Source: Peribacillus simplex
GTDB taxonomy: Bacteria; Bacillota; Bacilli; Bacillales; DSM-1321
Reading direction: 5' to 3'
NCBI RefSeq assembly: GCF_030123325.1
Contig: NZ_CP126106.1
Span: 3,004,001-3,068,000 of the forward strand
DNA: 64,000 nt
Positions 1 to 9,040 of the stretch are shown here, one piece after another. Made by a program: the position numbers and the translations under genes. The number at the start of each line of letters is the position of its first letter. Positions within the stretch are counted from its first letter, which is position 1. Below the pieces are notes generated by a model that did not search any database, had not been told where the DNA came from, and was given only the letters and a program-made list of their open reading frames with translations.

Positions 1-1068
1 ATAGATTTTTGTTCCAATTTTTACTGTTACTTTTGCATACTTCTCCGTTTTCCCTGTTACTGTAGTTGTGTAGTATTTAACTGGATTAACAGTCGGCATG
101 TTAGGCGCAACTTTTGTTACGGATATTTTTCTCGCTACACTAACTTTTCCGGCTACATCTTTTGCTGTTACTGTAATGCTGGTACTGGCATTTTGAATGG
201 GAATGGCTACCTTATAGGTTCCGTAGGCATCAGCTTTAGCTGTATAGGCTTTCGTTCCAATTGTAACCGTCACTGTCGCGCTCTTTTCCGTTTTGCCGTT
301 TACGGTGGTCGCTTTATTGTTGACCGTATTGACAATAGGAATATTTGGTGCAACCCTCGTTACCGTAACTTTTCTGGCTGCACTAACTTTTCCAGCTGCA
401 TCTTTTGCTGTTACTGAGATGCTGGTACTGGCATTTTGAACAGGAATGGCTACCTTATAGGTTCCGTAGGCATCAGCTTTAGCTGTATAGACTTTCGTTC
501 CAATTGTAACCGTCACTGTCGCGCCCTTTTCCGTTTTGCCGGTTACGGTGGTCGCTTTATTGTTGACCGTATTGACTATCGGACTATTTGGTGCAACCCT
601 CGTTACCGTAACTTTTCTGGCTGCACTAACCTTTCCAGCCGCATCTTTTGCTGTTACTGAGATGCTGGTACTGGCATTTTGAATGGGAATTGCTACCTTA
701 TAGGTTCCGTAGGCATCAGCTTTAGCTGTATAGACTTTCGTTCCAATTGTAACCGTCACTGTCGCGCCCTTTTCCGTTTTGCCGGTTACGGTGGTCGCTT
801 TATTGTTGACCGTATTGACTATCGGACTATTTGGTGCAACCCTCGTTACCGTAACTTCTCTGGCTGCACTAACCTTTCCATCCGCATCTTTTGCTGTTAC
901 CGTGAGGCTGGTATTGGCATTTTGAATGGGAATGGCTACCTTATAAGTTCCGTAGGCATCAGCTTTAGCTATATAGATTTTCTTTTCAATTGTAACCGAC
1001 ACAGTGGCGTTCTTTTCCGTTATACCGGTCACGGTGGTGGCTTTATTGTTGACGGTATTGACAATCGG
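1..1068 (-). repeat. Tandem 243-bp coding repeats (Ig-like modules)
   Basis: Four full 243-bp units (826-1068, 583-825, 340-582, 97-339) and the start of a fifth (1-96) encode 81-residue Ig-like modules. Each begins PIVNTVNNKATTVTG or close to it. The two units between 340 and 825 differ by only a few bases, which points to recent duplication or gene conversion. The unit at 826-1068 is the most diverged. Confidence 0.9.
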
Positions 1069-2007
1069 CATATCCGTTATATTTGCTTTGCGAATATTGG
1101 AAGACGCAATATATCCATTTACTCCATTACCTATCACCTGATACATAGTATATTGGTTCCAATAGCCGGATTTTTCATACGGCCCATCAACAATTTCAAG
1201 AGGCGTAAAATGTGGCAACTCAGCTTTAATATCTCCTTCTGTGCCATTTCGAAGATTTGAGTAGTCCTCTTCTTGATTATACGTAAAAACTATGTCACCT
1301 TTCTGGTAGCTTTGCGTGGACGGTGTGTTTAAATTCGGCCAATTATATTGACGGTTGTCCATTGGAAAAACCATTAAATTCGGGTTATTAGCATTGCTGT
1401 ACTCTACCGTAAAAAGCGGAAGCTGCTTCATATCCGCTTTGCTATAATCTAGAATATTGGTCCAAACTCGATCTTGATACGTATCGTTGCTGAGATTAGG
1501 ATCATTTAGCTTAGATAAACCATTGTAAGCTATGATTGCAAAATACCAATGTTCTAAAATATGGCGGTTTCCGTCATTAATACTCGGAATATGCCCGTAA
1601 TTCCATTTAGCATTTAAAACCTTGGCCCCAATTTCAATATTGTAAGCTGTATCATACTTTATTTTTTCCACATCTACTTTTTCCTGTAACATGTTGTCCA
1701 ATTCCTTTACAGAGTCCGTAATTTGCATGATGCCCATACCGCCGTCTCCGGTTATTTTGGGGTTACCGTTTATATCAAACTGTTTCATTTCGGATTCGGT
1801 CGTCGCAATGCCTTTTAAAATCTCTGGCGGAATATCATATTCATTTGCTTTCTTAGTGAGAAGCTCTTTCTTTTGCGAATAAGTCAATTCTTGTTTAGCG
1901 GGTGCTACAACAGATGACGTTTCTTCTGCCTTTACAATACTAGAAGGTGTTGCTGCGATACTTGTAAAAAGATTTGTTGCCAACAATGTAATAATTATTT
2001 TTTTCAA
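1..2007 (-). CDS. Secreted lytic transglycosylase with Ig-like repeats (partial, runs off left edge)
   Basis: At least 669 codons, open to base 1, so the C-terminus is missing. The start is TTG at 2007 behind a GAGGGG ribosome site. A signal peptide (about residues 1-27, ending VKA) is followed by an SLT-type lytic transglycosylase domain at about residues 45-170, with the likely catalytic Glu71 in TTESEM and the family motif GDGGMGIMQIT. Such enzymes cleave peptidoglycan glycan strands outside the membrane. An SH3-like stretch may lie near residues 230-310. From about residue 314 onward there are tandem 81-residue bacterial Ig-like modules, almost identical to each other. The domain calls come from reading motifs. 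The catalytic domain is clear, but the exact Ig subfamily is not. No partner gene is visible. Confidence 0.85.
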   Translation of the reverse strand, partial: MKKIIITLLATNLFTSIAATPSSIVKAEETSSVVAPAKQELTYSQKKELLTKKANEYDIPPEILKGIATTESEMKQFDINGNPKITGDGGMGIMQITDSVKELDNMLQEKVDVEKIKYDTAYNIEIGAKVLNAKWNYGHIPSINDGNRHILEHWYFAIIAYNGLSKLNDPNLSNDTYQDRVWTNILDYSKADMKQLPLFTVEYSNANNPNLMVFPMDNRQYNWPNLNTPSTQSYQKGDIVFTYNQEEDYSNLRNGTEGDIKAELPHFTPLEIVDGPYEKSGYWNQYTMYQVIGNGVNGYIASSNIRKANITDMPIVNTVNNKATTVTGITEKNATVSVTIEKKIYIAKADAYGTYKVAIPIQNANTSLTVTAKDADGKVSAAREVTVTRVAPNSPIVNTVNNKATTVTGKTEKGATVTVTIGTKVYTAKADAYGTYKVAIPIQNASTSISVTAKDAAGKVSAARKVTVTRVAPNSPIVNTVNNKATTVTGKTEKGATVTVTIGTKVYTAKADAYGTYKVAIPVQNASTSISVTAKDAAGKVSAARKVTVTRVAPNIPIVNTVNNKATTVNGKTEKSATVTVTIGTKAYTAKADAYGTYKVAIPIQNASTSITVTAKDVAGKVSVARKISVTKVAPNMPTVNPVKYYTTTVTGKTEKYAKVTVKIGTKIY

Positions 2008-2355
2008 CGTTAATTTCCCCTCTCGATTTATCTGTTGAACTCATCAACATTCCTCATTAGCAGGTCTCGTTAAAGGTTGAATATCTTTTTCTCACAATAC
2101 GAATTTATCAACCTTAAATAAATTCTTCTTAAGAATGTCATATATTTTTGTTAATCTTGGCTCAATTTTATATTCATAGTTTCATAGATATTCAGAAGAA
2201 CCTTAGCTTGATCTAAACTGGTACATATCAAAGGTCAATCATAAATGGTTAATTTTTGTTAAATACCAAAAAGCAGTATTCAGAAATTAAAACTTTTGGA
2301 CAGTAATAAACCAAAGTAATATTCTTGTTACTATAATCGGTAAATTGAACCTTTT
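2008..2355. other. Gene-free upstream region of the transglycosylase
   Basis: AT-rich. It must hold the promoter of the transglycosylase gene, but I could not pick one with confidence. No coding sequence is seen. Confidence 0.5.
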
Positions 2356-2502
2356 TTAAGTGCCCTTTTGCACGAACGTGAAAAAAACGGAATGAGTGTA
2401 AATGACATAGTGAGATCTACAAGGATGCCACGTTCCTCGTTATATGCAAAAATTAAAGATAATGAAAGCCTACTTCCCTGTATAACAAGGATTGTAGGCT
2501 AG
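2356..2502 (+). pseudogene. C-terminal remnant of a serine-recombinase-like protein
   Basis: An open stretch of 48 codons without a proper start reads ALLHEREKNGMSVNDIVRST and continues RMPRSSLYAKIKD. This matches the C-terminal helix-turn-helix of serine resolvases and invertases (GMSVxDIVxxT..SRSTLYxxI). The catalytic N-terminal domain is absent. It is probably a relic of an integrated element. The family match is by motif only, and other Hin-type HTH proteins remain possible. Confidence 0.5.
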
Positions 2503-2514
2503 TCTTTTTATGTA
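2466..2514 (+). terminator. Rho-independent terminator-like hairpin
   Basis: AGCCTAC and GTAGGCT form a stem around an inner complementary region, followed by a T-rich stretch (TCTTTTTAT). It overlaps the end of the recombinase remnant. Confidence 0.5.
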
Positions 2515-2580
2515 AATCGTATATACAAGAATATGTGCCAGCTTTGGAACAGATTTCGAACTACCGAACGATTTCTTCTT

Positions 2581-3699
2581 TTAATAACCTACTTCTTCAT
2601 CAGTAAAAGTTTCTGTCCAATTCCCTTCCGGATCAAGTCTTTTTCTTCCATTTTCGTCTCGTTCAACATATCTATATCCATTCATACCGGCATGTAAGCC
2701 ATAAAGGATTCTATGAGGTAAGTAAATATCTCCACCATTTTCATACTCAAATCCCGTCCTCATTTCTCCAACAACATTTCCTAAATCTCGATCAAGAGTA
2801 CTACTTTTGGTTGGGATTAAAGCTTCAATTTCATCAGCTCTTTTTTTCACTTCTGATTTAATTTCTTCAGTTAGCCAAACATCCTCTTTACCTTCGTCAA
2901 AAATTGGGTCGTTTTCGTCAGCATTTCTAGATTTGTAGAAGTAATCGCTATTGAGAATCTTGTCAAAATACTCGTAATTATCTTTAACCACTTTTTTGAG
3001 CTCTGGAGTGATAGCTGCTTCACGAGCATCTATTCTATCTTGGTTAGAACCTTTGATAAATTCTTCAAGTTCGTCGGTTTTCTTACCACCAGCTTGGTAT
3101 GAGTATCCAGTCAGTTCTCCTTTACCTTCGCTTATTGCAATATCAAGATCATTTAACAAGCCTTTCATGTACTTGATAGCTTGTTTCATTCTCTTAGTCG
3201 GTGGATTCCAATACTTTTGTTCATCATATTCCGAGGGATGACTTTTTGGTAAGGTAACCCCATCTAAAACTTTGGCTTGTTCTCCTTTAATAATGTACGA
3301 TAGAGACTCCATATTTTTGAAGTCTTTTTCTATGGACTCCCCTTCGACTTCGATAGGTAAATCTAGTAGAGAGTTATCTAGAGATATAGATTCTTCATAG
3401 TAGTAGTATTCGATGGTAGATAAGACATCTTCAGTTCGCTGATTAAACGCGATTTCAACATTTGCATTGAAAGATTCGTCATACATCGAAATAAACTCTT
3501 TTGCTGATTGAGGTCCTTCAATTATATCATTCGCCACCGTTAAATCTTTCCATTCTTTTGAAACTACAGTTTCCGTTTCTTCTTTTGCCACAGTCGTTGC
3601 TTTTGTACCTTCTGTTTTTTCTGTTTTTTCTGTTTGACTGCAAGCTCCAAGCAATCCGATTGAGATAACACTTGCTGCTAAAATACATTTTCTCATCAT
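2581..3699 (-). CDS. Uncharacterised lipoprotein, 372 aa
   Basis: The N-terminus MMRKCILAASVISIGLLGAC is a lipoprotein signal peptide with lipobox LGAC, so the mature protein is predicted to be lipid-anchored at Cys20 on the outer face of the membrane. A Thr/Glu/Lys-rich linker (residues 21-48) leads into an acidic, mostly helical domain without enzyme motifs that I recognise. The ribosome site AGGGGA precedes two adjacent ATGs, and the second may be the true start. It stands alone; the next gene on this strand lies more than 1 kb away. Function unknown. Confidence 0.8.
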   Translation of the reverse strand: MMRKCILAASVISIGLLGACSQTEKTEKTEGTKATTVAKEETETVVSKEWKDLTVANDIIEGPQSAKEFISMYDESFNANVEIAFNQRTEDVLSTIEYYYYEESISLDNSLLDLPIEVEGESIEKDFKNMESLSYIIKGEQAKVLDGVTLPKSHPSEYDEQKYWNPPTKRMKQAIKYMKGLLNDLDIAISEGKGELTGYSYQAGGKKTDELEEFIKGSNQDRIDAREAAITPELKKVVKDNYEYFDKILNSDYFYKSRNADENDPIFDEGKEDVWLTEEIKSEVKKRADEIEALIPTKSSTLDRDLGNVVGEMRTGFEYENGGDIYLPHRILYGLHAGMNGYRYVERDENGRKRLDPEGNWTETFTDEEVGY

Positions 3700-3886
3700 A
3701 ATAAATCCCCTATTTTCTCTCGTTTAGTAAAGATAGCCTGCTTCATTTTAATCTAATTGAACCAGATAAGCACTATAATTATTCAGAGTACTTAAATAAA
3801 TAACCGCCAGTTTTATATTTCCTGCCTGCCGTATCTTTTTTGTTAGGCTTAGTTAACCAATTAATGTTTTTTTTGAACAAATAAAA

Positions 3887-3911
3887 GAGACCACTTATTG
3901 TGGTCTCTATA
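3887..3911 (-). terminator. Hairpin with T-tract on the minus strand
   Basis: GAGACCAC-TTATT-GTGGTCTC is a perfect 8-bp stem. On the minus strand it is followed by TTTTATTT, so it could end a minus-strand transcript, although no intact gene lies upstream of it. Confidence 0.55.
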
Positions 3912-4822
3912 GTGCATCCTATGGAAGCAAAGAAAATAAATAAAGAGATAGCAATATTCTATAGAATAATCTAGATTAATCTATAATTTTCATTAAATTC
4001 TCAGTATAGATATGATTCTCACCCCAAAAAGGTCAAAATCAGTATCATAATGGGGAATTAATCAACAAAATATAGCTCTCTACTCAAAATTCTAATCTAG
4101 AGTAGATTTCCTTAAAGGTTATCAGGAGAACGTTGGAGTTGATCTGGAGAATGTGTCTCCCAGACAAGGTGCCTTTCACCACCCAATATTTATTATTAAA
4201 TTTTTCAACGTGAGCATCATTTTGCTAATGCCTACATCTTCTTAAAGAGTTATTTCCTACTAACCAATATTTCTTTGTAAATATTATATATTCTACCGAG
4301 GTGCATACTTTAATACATAGTAAGTAATATGTTTATCAAACTAGTTACTTAAAGTAAAACATTTAATATCATCAATACTTACTACGTTCATTATCATCCT
4401 TTCAGTGCCATTAACCTAATTCTTAAGATTGAGGTTAATGTATTAATTCAGTTAATTAACACACGAAGCCTTTATAAATGAATAAATAGAAAGAGCATGT
4501 TTTGAAAATGATTAATCCAAAAATTGCATCCCCTGACTCAAGATTTCCTAACAATTTACTTAATGAAGAAAAACCGAAAAGGAATTGCATTTGTCTCCGG
4601 ATTTTTCCTTTATTACCTAGCTGGTTCTGAAACAGGGTATTTACCTGCACCTGTTTCAGAAAATGTAGACCGTGGTGGCCAGTTCGAATTCGATGTTTAC
4701 CTTATACAGCCCTCTTTTGTTGAAGCGGCGAAACGAACCATGCCCTTGAAATGACCCAACAGGCTTTCTGCCGCTAATTTTCGTCGGGCGGCATGCCCCC
4801 CTCTGCTTGTCCAATTCCTTTT
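3912..4822. other. About 900 bases with no supportable gene
   Basis: The region is AT-rich and stop-rich. A short open plus-strand frame at 4524-4754 has no ribosome site and no recognisable family. Near 4488 there is a partial copy of the hairpin repeat seen in full at 5091 and 21996. At 4771-4792 a GC-rich inverted repeat (GCCGC/GGCGGC) is visible. This looks like decayed sequence next to the RadC remnant. Confidence 0.5.
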
Positions 4823-5119
4823 TCAAAAATACCCCTTTTCTTTTAAGCTAACATATTTACCCGTATGGGAAACAATCAAATGGTCCAAAACTTCAATCCC
4901 AATAATTTTCCCTGCTTCCGCCAATCTCTTTGTGACTTCAATGTCTTCCATGCTCGGAGTTGGATCACCCGATGGGTGGAAAAGGACATGTTTCTCCTTG
5001 GTAAGTTCGGTTATACCTAACTTATCCATTTTTTGATTGTATTTAAAATAAGTTTGATCAAATTGATATTTAAAAATCTTGGTAAACGAAAAGAAAGAGC
5101 GTGTTTTGAGATTGATCAA
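4823..5119 (-). pseudogene. radC: RadC-family (JAB domain) C-terminal remnant
   Basis: The last 60 residues match the end of RadC/YeeS proteins: HPSGDPTPSMEDIEVTKRL, then IGIEVLDHLIV and YVSLKEKG. In intact RadC the metal motif is HNHPSGD...SxxD. Here the sequence reads LFHPSGD, so two residues including one metal-binding His are missing. The first 35 residues do not resemble RadC. The open frame is therefore a truncated, probably inactive fragment, as often found near integrated elements. Confidence 0.7.
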
Positions 5120-5190
5120 AACACGCTCTTAATATATTCAGTTGAATGATTCTTTTATAAAATTGTTTGATCATTTTCCATACTTCTTAA
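5091..5190. repeat. Hairpin repeat, copy 1
   Basis: An inverted repeat (AAGAGCGTGTTTTG with CAAAACACGCTCTT) is followed by about 55 bases that recur at 21996-22099, including TCATTTTCCATACTTCTTA. The two copies differ by scattered substitutions, several of them compensatory in the stem. A partial copy lies near 4488. Confidence 0.75.
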
Positions 5191-5191
5191 T

Positions 5192-5213
5192 GAACTAACG
5201 CACCCGTTAGTTC
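5192..5213. repeat. Short palindromic intergenic motif, copy 1
   Basis: GAACTAACGCACCCGTTAGTTC is a near-perfect palindrome. Related motifs with the core CGCACCCG occur at 5810, 17321 and 25071, each in intergenic DNA. Confidence 0.7.
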
Positions 5214-5233
5214 ATTAAGGAAGGAATAGCAGT

Positions 5234-5668
5234 TTAATGGTATCGAAACCAAACAAACCATCCTTTTTCCTTACTTTTAGCTAAAAATATTTGACCTTGG
5301 GCTAAGTTAGCTCCAGGTGCTTTGGGGAAATCTAAACGTACAAGCCATGATTTTTCAGCAATTTCTTTGCCACAAAAGGTCTTTGCCATTCCAAAATAGT
5401 CTTCATCATCTTTATTGCCAACTGTTTTGAGAAAAGGTTTGGCAGTTACTACATCCCACTTAGTATACATGTCAGGAAAATCATCTAATCCAGTTCCATA
5501 AGTTTTTGGTATTAAAGTATTTAACGCTTCTATTACCTCTTTTTTATCCTTAATCGATGTTTTCTCTAATTCACTTAACACAGGACATTCTTTAGGTTGT
5601 GCGTATCCATGAATTGAACCAAAAAACAACATCGGAATGGTAATAATCAATATATATAGCATTTTCAT
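5234..5668 (-). CDS. Small secreted protein, 144 aa, unknown function
   Basis: The start chosen is ATG at 5668 behind GAGGTGA, because the sequence from there is a classical signal peptide (MKMLYILIITIPMLFFGSIH, cleavage near GYA-Q). A longer open frame to 5740 adds 24 residues without a ribosome site. The mature part of about 120 residues has two Cys residues and a C-terminal FLAKSKEKGWFVWFRYH. I recognise no named domain. The protein is flanked on both sides by palindromic repeats of the CGCACCCG family, as is a decayed secreted-protein gene near 25.1-25.6 kb. Confidence 0.75.
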   Translation of the reverse strand: MKMLYILIITIPMLFFGSIHGYAQPKECPVLSELEKTSIKDKKEVIEALNTLIPKTYGTGLDDFPDMYTKWDVVTAKPFLKTVGNKDDEDYFGMAKTFCGKEIAEKSWLVRLDFPKAPGANLAQGQIFLAKSKEKGWFVWFRYH

Positions 5669-5777
5669 AAAACTCACCTCAGAAGTTATCTTTCCTAATT
5701 TTAAGAAAAATAGTCCAGTTTTTGAGGTGTAATAGCTCAATTTTATTCAACTAATCTGCCCCTTTAGTTCATTAAGC

Positions 5778-5830
5778 AAAAAGGCCACCAAATGGCAGCC
5801 CCGGTTCTCAACTAACGCACCCGATAGTTC
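5778..5830. repeat. Composite intergenic repeat (GGCC...GGCAGCC hairpin plus CGCACCCG motif)
   Basis: AAGGCCACCAAATGGCAGCC (from 5780) is followed by AACTAACGCACCCGATAGTTC (5810-5830). The same two motifs occur in the same order at 17287-17337. Confidence 0.7.
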
Positions 5831-5925
5831 AACAACATACTCTTTCGTAAAAGAAAAATGAATCGGGCGGCTTTTTGGGGTTCGATTTCCCAAAAGGGTG
5901 CCCTAAAGCTTCTGTCCCACTAGCT

Positions 5926-6117
5926 TTATTCTGCCTTAACTACGCTTTCGAAATTACTTTTGTGGGATCCGTCACAAAAAGGTTTATTATCGGAAAGTCC
6001 ACATCTGCATAGGGAAAAGGCTTCTTTTGTTTCAATTTTATTCCCTTCTCCATCGACTAGCTCTACATTCCCTGATACACGTAATGAACCATTATCATTA
6101 ACTTTAATAGTAGCTAT
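5926..6117 (-). CDS. CDGSH iron-sulfur domain protein, 63 aa, apparent ATA start
   Basis: The frame reads ATIKVNDNGSLRVSGNVELV and ends with the full CDGSH cluster motif CRCGLSDNKPFCDGSHK: three Cys and one His that bind a 2Fe-2S cluster. Proteins of this family are small redox or cluster-transfer proteins. AGGTGA lies 7-10 bases upstream of the codons ATT ATA GCT ACT. A stop codon sits just before ATT, so translation must begin at ATA (6117) or ATT (6120). Relatives begin M-A/S-x-I, so ATA stands where ATG is expected. The upstream lipoprotein ORF stops within this ribosome site, suggesting coupling. Either an unusual start or a start-codon mutation. Confidence 0.75.
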   Translation of the reverse strand: MATIKVNDNGSLRVSGNVELVDGEGNKIETKEAFSLCRCGLSDNKPFCDGSHKSNFESVVKAE

Positions 6118-6123
6118 AATAAA

Positions 6124-6261
6124 TCACCTCTTTTTTAAAACATTTTTGCCATGGGGGAATAACTTTAAACGATAAATAAGTTCTACTTCCTCAATATTAT
6201 TTAATTGACATCCTGCAATTACCAAAAGAAGAAGTGTTATACCAATAAAAACACACCACAT
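6124..6261 (-). CDS. Very small lipoprotein, 45 aa
   Basis: ATG at 6261 is preceded by a GGGGGGG run that can act as the ribosome site. The product MWCVFIGITLLLLVIAGC is a lipoprotein signal with lipobox VIAGC, followed by only 27 residues. Its TGA stop lies inside the ribosome site of the CDGSH gene, so the two would be co-translated. It may be a genuine small lipoprotein or a truncated one. No family recognised. Confidence 0.5.
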   Translation of the reverse strand: MWCVFIGITLLLLVIAGCQLNNIEEVELIYRLKLFPHGKNVLKKR

Positions 6262-6360
6262 TTTATCGCCCCCCCCCTTATTTTTAGAGGATATTACTTT
6301 AAAAAGTTCCAAAAACCTTATTCTACTAACCTGATCCTTTAGCTGCATAAGAAACTCCTA

Positions 6361-6628
6361 TGGCGGCGCTCCTCGCCGCCACCATCTACTACGAAAATCT
6401 AAACTCAAAAATAGAGTCTAACCCATTAACCCCTTGACGATAATGGATGATAACAATACAACCAGGCTGAGCTTTTTTTGGTGGATCTTAAGGAAGATAC
6501 CCTGTATAAGAAACTGGTTGTGACAGTATGGAAGAACCAGTTAGTGTACTGCTAGTACGTATACAAAAATTTTTGCAACAAATCTCCTGTCATATGTATT
6601 GTTAATCATTTTTTGAGGTGATTCCCCT
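6361..6628 (+). ncRNA. Candidate bridge-RNA region of IS110 copy 1
   Basis: This 270-base non-coding stretch lies immediately 5' of an IS110 transposase. In IS110-group elements the left non-coding end encodes the bridge RNA that pairs with donor and target DNA. Visible structure includes a GGCGGCG/CGCCGCC hairpin at 6361-6383 and CTGGTT/AACCAG around 6512-6542. The RNA assignment is inference from element architecture. The element boundaries were not defined. Confidence 0.4.
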
Positions 6629-7890
6629 ATGGAAGCAATGATTGAACGGTGTGCTGGCCTAGATGTACACCAAGAAACAGTAGTAGCCTGTGTATTATTT
6701 GGTCCATTAGATAAAAAGCCAAAAATCTCTATTGAAACGTTTTCGACTACAACAACAGGACTCTTGGCTTTAAGTGATTGGTTAACTACCCTTCAGGTAT
6801 CCGATGTGGTGATGGAAAGTACCGGAGTCTACTGGAAACCAATATGGAATATACTCGAAGGATCTTTTCACCTTGTTCTGGCCAATGCCAGGCATGTCAA
6901 AAATGTTCCAGGGCGTAAAACTGATGTGAAAGATGCCGAATGGCTTGCCAAGCTTCTAAGATGCGGACTTATTGAAAGCAATTTTGTTCCACCGGAGGAC
7001 ATTCGTGATTTACGAGATCTTACTCGTTATCGAAAAAAATTGATTCATCATCGCACCTCAGAGCAGAATCGCATTCACAAAATTCTTCAAGATGCTAATA
7101 TCAAGCTAACTTCCGTTCTATCAGACATTTTTGGTGTATCGGGACGCCGAATCCTTGAAGCGATTCTAAACGGTGAAAAAATAGAGACCGATGGTCTTCG
7201 AAAAATGGTGGATTGGCGAACAAAAGCAAGTATTACTGACATTGCCCATGCAATTAATGGTCGTATTCGCCGTCATCATCGTGATATGTTGCGTTACCAT
7301 TGGGAGCATATGAGTTATTTAGAAAAAGCCATAGAAGAATTGGAAAAACAAATTGATCAACTCCTGTCCCCATATCATAAAGAAGTAGAATTATTGGATG
7401 GTATACCTGGTGTGAACAAAGCTGCCGCAGCTACTTTTATTGCAGAGATAGGGGTTGATATGTCCGTATTTAAGTCGGCTAAACATCTTGCCTCTTGGGC
7501 TGGTGTAAGTCCCGGAAATTACGAAAGTGCTGGTAAAAAAAACGAGTAAAACCACACAAGGTAACAAAGCTTTGAAAACGATGGCCGTAGAGTGTGTATT
7601 AGCGACTTCAAGGCAAAATAATCGAATTGCTTCACATCGAAAAAGAATTACCAAACGACAGGGAAAAATGAAGGGACGAATCGCTTCTGCCCATTTACTA
7701 GTAACGATTGCTTACAACATCTTAAAAACAGGAGAACCTTATCATGAACTAGGCTCAAATTACCTTGAAGAAAAACAAAATAACAAAGAATTAAAAATGA
7801 TCGAATACCTAAAAAAGAAAGGCTATACAATCGCTCCATCTGAACAACAAACTGCATAACCAGTTAAAATAACGAAATAGTACATTTACC
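6390..7890 (+). mobile_element. IS110-family insertion sequence, copy 1
   Basis: A DEDD transposase gene (6629-7859) has a long 5' non-coding region. IS110 elements lack clear terminal inverted repeats, so the ends given are approximate. The coding sequence carries one frameshift. Confidence 0.7.
6629..7859 (+). pseudogene. IS110-family transposase, frameshifted at an A8 tract
   Basis: The N-terminal RuvC-like DEDD domain shows Asp12 (GLDVHQ), Glu63 (MESTGVYW) and Asp99/Asp102 (KTDVKDAEW). The C-terminal Tnp_20 domain shows GIPGVNKAAAATFIAEIG and the serine motif WAGVSPGNYESAGK (Ser300). After ESAGKK the frame stops at 7549, and the remaining 105 residues (TSKTTQGNKALKTM onwards) continue in the +1 frame from an eight-A run at 7535-7542. 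One A fewer would restore a normal protein of about 410 residues. This is a mutation, a sequencing homopolymer error, or a slippage site. The start ATG at 6629 follows GAGGTGA. Confidence 0.85.
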
Positions 7891-8241
7891 CCCATCAAAA
7901 AAAAATGAGAATATGGAGGGTTTATTTTAGCATGGCTTTTTTACTATGGTGTTTTCATACAAAAAAATTGCCGTTAGATTATTCATCCATCCTTACTTTT
8001 CTAGACACTCCCTGCATTCTATTGTTAAGTACAAAAAAATGTACTAAGGCAATTTTTATTGCCTTCTTCAAAAAAATGAGAATTGGTTGCATTCTAGTAT
8101 ATGTAACAAAATACTCAATAGGTTTTTATTATTTAATGAGATGGATTGATAAAGAATATTTATTATTTATTCATATAAAAATATCATTGTTAACTTTAAG
8201 CAGATAATTCTTTGATATACACATTCTTAGGAGGAACAATA
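7860..8241. other. Intergenic, no supportable gene
   Basis: AT-rich DNA between the IS110 3' end and the oxidoreductase gene. A 100-codon open frame (7905-8207) has no family resemblance and no ribosome site, and I consider it chance. Confidence 0.5.
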
Positions 8242-8964
8242 ATGAGATTTGGAATTATAGGTGCAGGAACTATCGGGTCAATTATTTCTAAAAAATTAGT
8301 TAAGACTGGACATGATGTCAAAATTGCAGATGCACGAGGAATTGAACGTTTAGAAGGAAAAGAGCTTGCTGGAACACCTGTGAGTTTAGAAGATGTAATA
8401 ACAAATATTGATGTTCTTATAATATCTCTCCCTTCTCATGTAATGCCAAGCATTCGTAACATTGTAGATAAAATTGGAGAGGAAGTAATCGTTGTAGACA
8501 CTTCAAATTATTATCCTTTTAGAGACAATAAGATTGAAGAAATTGAGAACGGGATGGTTGAAAGTGTATGGGTTTCAAATCAATTAGGTAGACCTGTCAT
8601 TAAAGCTTTCACCAACCAATTAGCTTATACGTTAGAAAATAAAGGAACCCACGAAGGTGCTAGTGGTCGCATTGCCATGGCGATTGCCGGTAATGACCAA
8701 TCACATAAACAAGTAATCATGGACGTAGTAAACGAACTAGGCTTTGATGCAGTGGATAGTGGCTCTTTAAGTGATTCGTGGAGACAACAACCAGGAACTC
8801 CTGCATACTGCACAGAACTAACAAAAGAAGAACTAACAAAAGCATTGAAAAAAGCAAATAAAGAAAAAGCCCCATTCCTACGGGATAAGGTTATAGAGAA
8901 GTTATCAGCTGAATTATCTCATGAAGATATTGTAAATCTAAACAGAGAAACATATAATTCATAA
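8242..8964 (+). CDS. NAD(P)-binding oxidoreductase, F420-dependent-reductase-like
   Basis: ATG at 8242 follows GGAGG. The 240-residue product begins MRFGIIGAGTIGSIISKKLV, a Rossmann fold with GxGxxG, as in the NADP oxidoreductase coenzyme-F420-dependent domain family. That domain typically binds NADP and hands hydride to a second substrate. The substrate cannot be read from sequence; in Bacillus such genes are annotated as NADPH-dependent F420 reductases although F420 itself is usually absent. The C-terminal part (residues 140-240) includes the PGTPAYC region. It is a single gene followed by a strong terminator. Confidence 0.8.
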   Translation: MRFGIIGAGTIGSIISKKLVKTGHDVKIADARGIERLEGKELAGTPVSLEDVITNIDVLIISLPSHVMPSIRNIVDKIGEEVIVVDTSNYYPFRDNKIEEIENGMVESVWVSNQLGRPVIKAFTNQLAYTLENKGTHEGASGRIAMAIAGNDQSHKQVIMDVVNELGFDAVDSGSLSDSWRQQPGTPAYCTELTKEELTKALKKANKEKAPFLRDKVIEKLSAELSHEDIVNLNRETYNS

Positions 8965-9040
8965 TTTAGGAAACCCATATTGATGATTGCTCTGGTATTA
9001 AATTTTAGATTGAATAGAAGACATAGAAAATTTGGAACCA

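Noticed and set aside
1..1260. Plus-strand ORFs of 74-193 codons with repeated sequence
   Set aside because: They are shadows of the Ig-like repeats encoded on the minus strand, where the frame is continuous for 669 codons with a signal peptide and enzyme domain.
4524..4754. 76-codon plus-strand ORF
   Set aside because: No ribosome site. The N-terminal half overlaps a repeat fragment. The C-terminal half looks somewhat protein-like but could not be assigned.
7905..8207. 100-codon plus-strand ORF
   Set aside because: No ribosome site, no family, low-complexity A/T-driven composition, and it ends just before a real gene with its own site.
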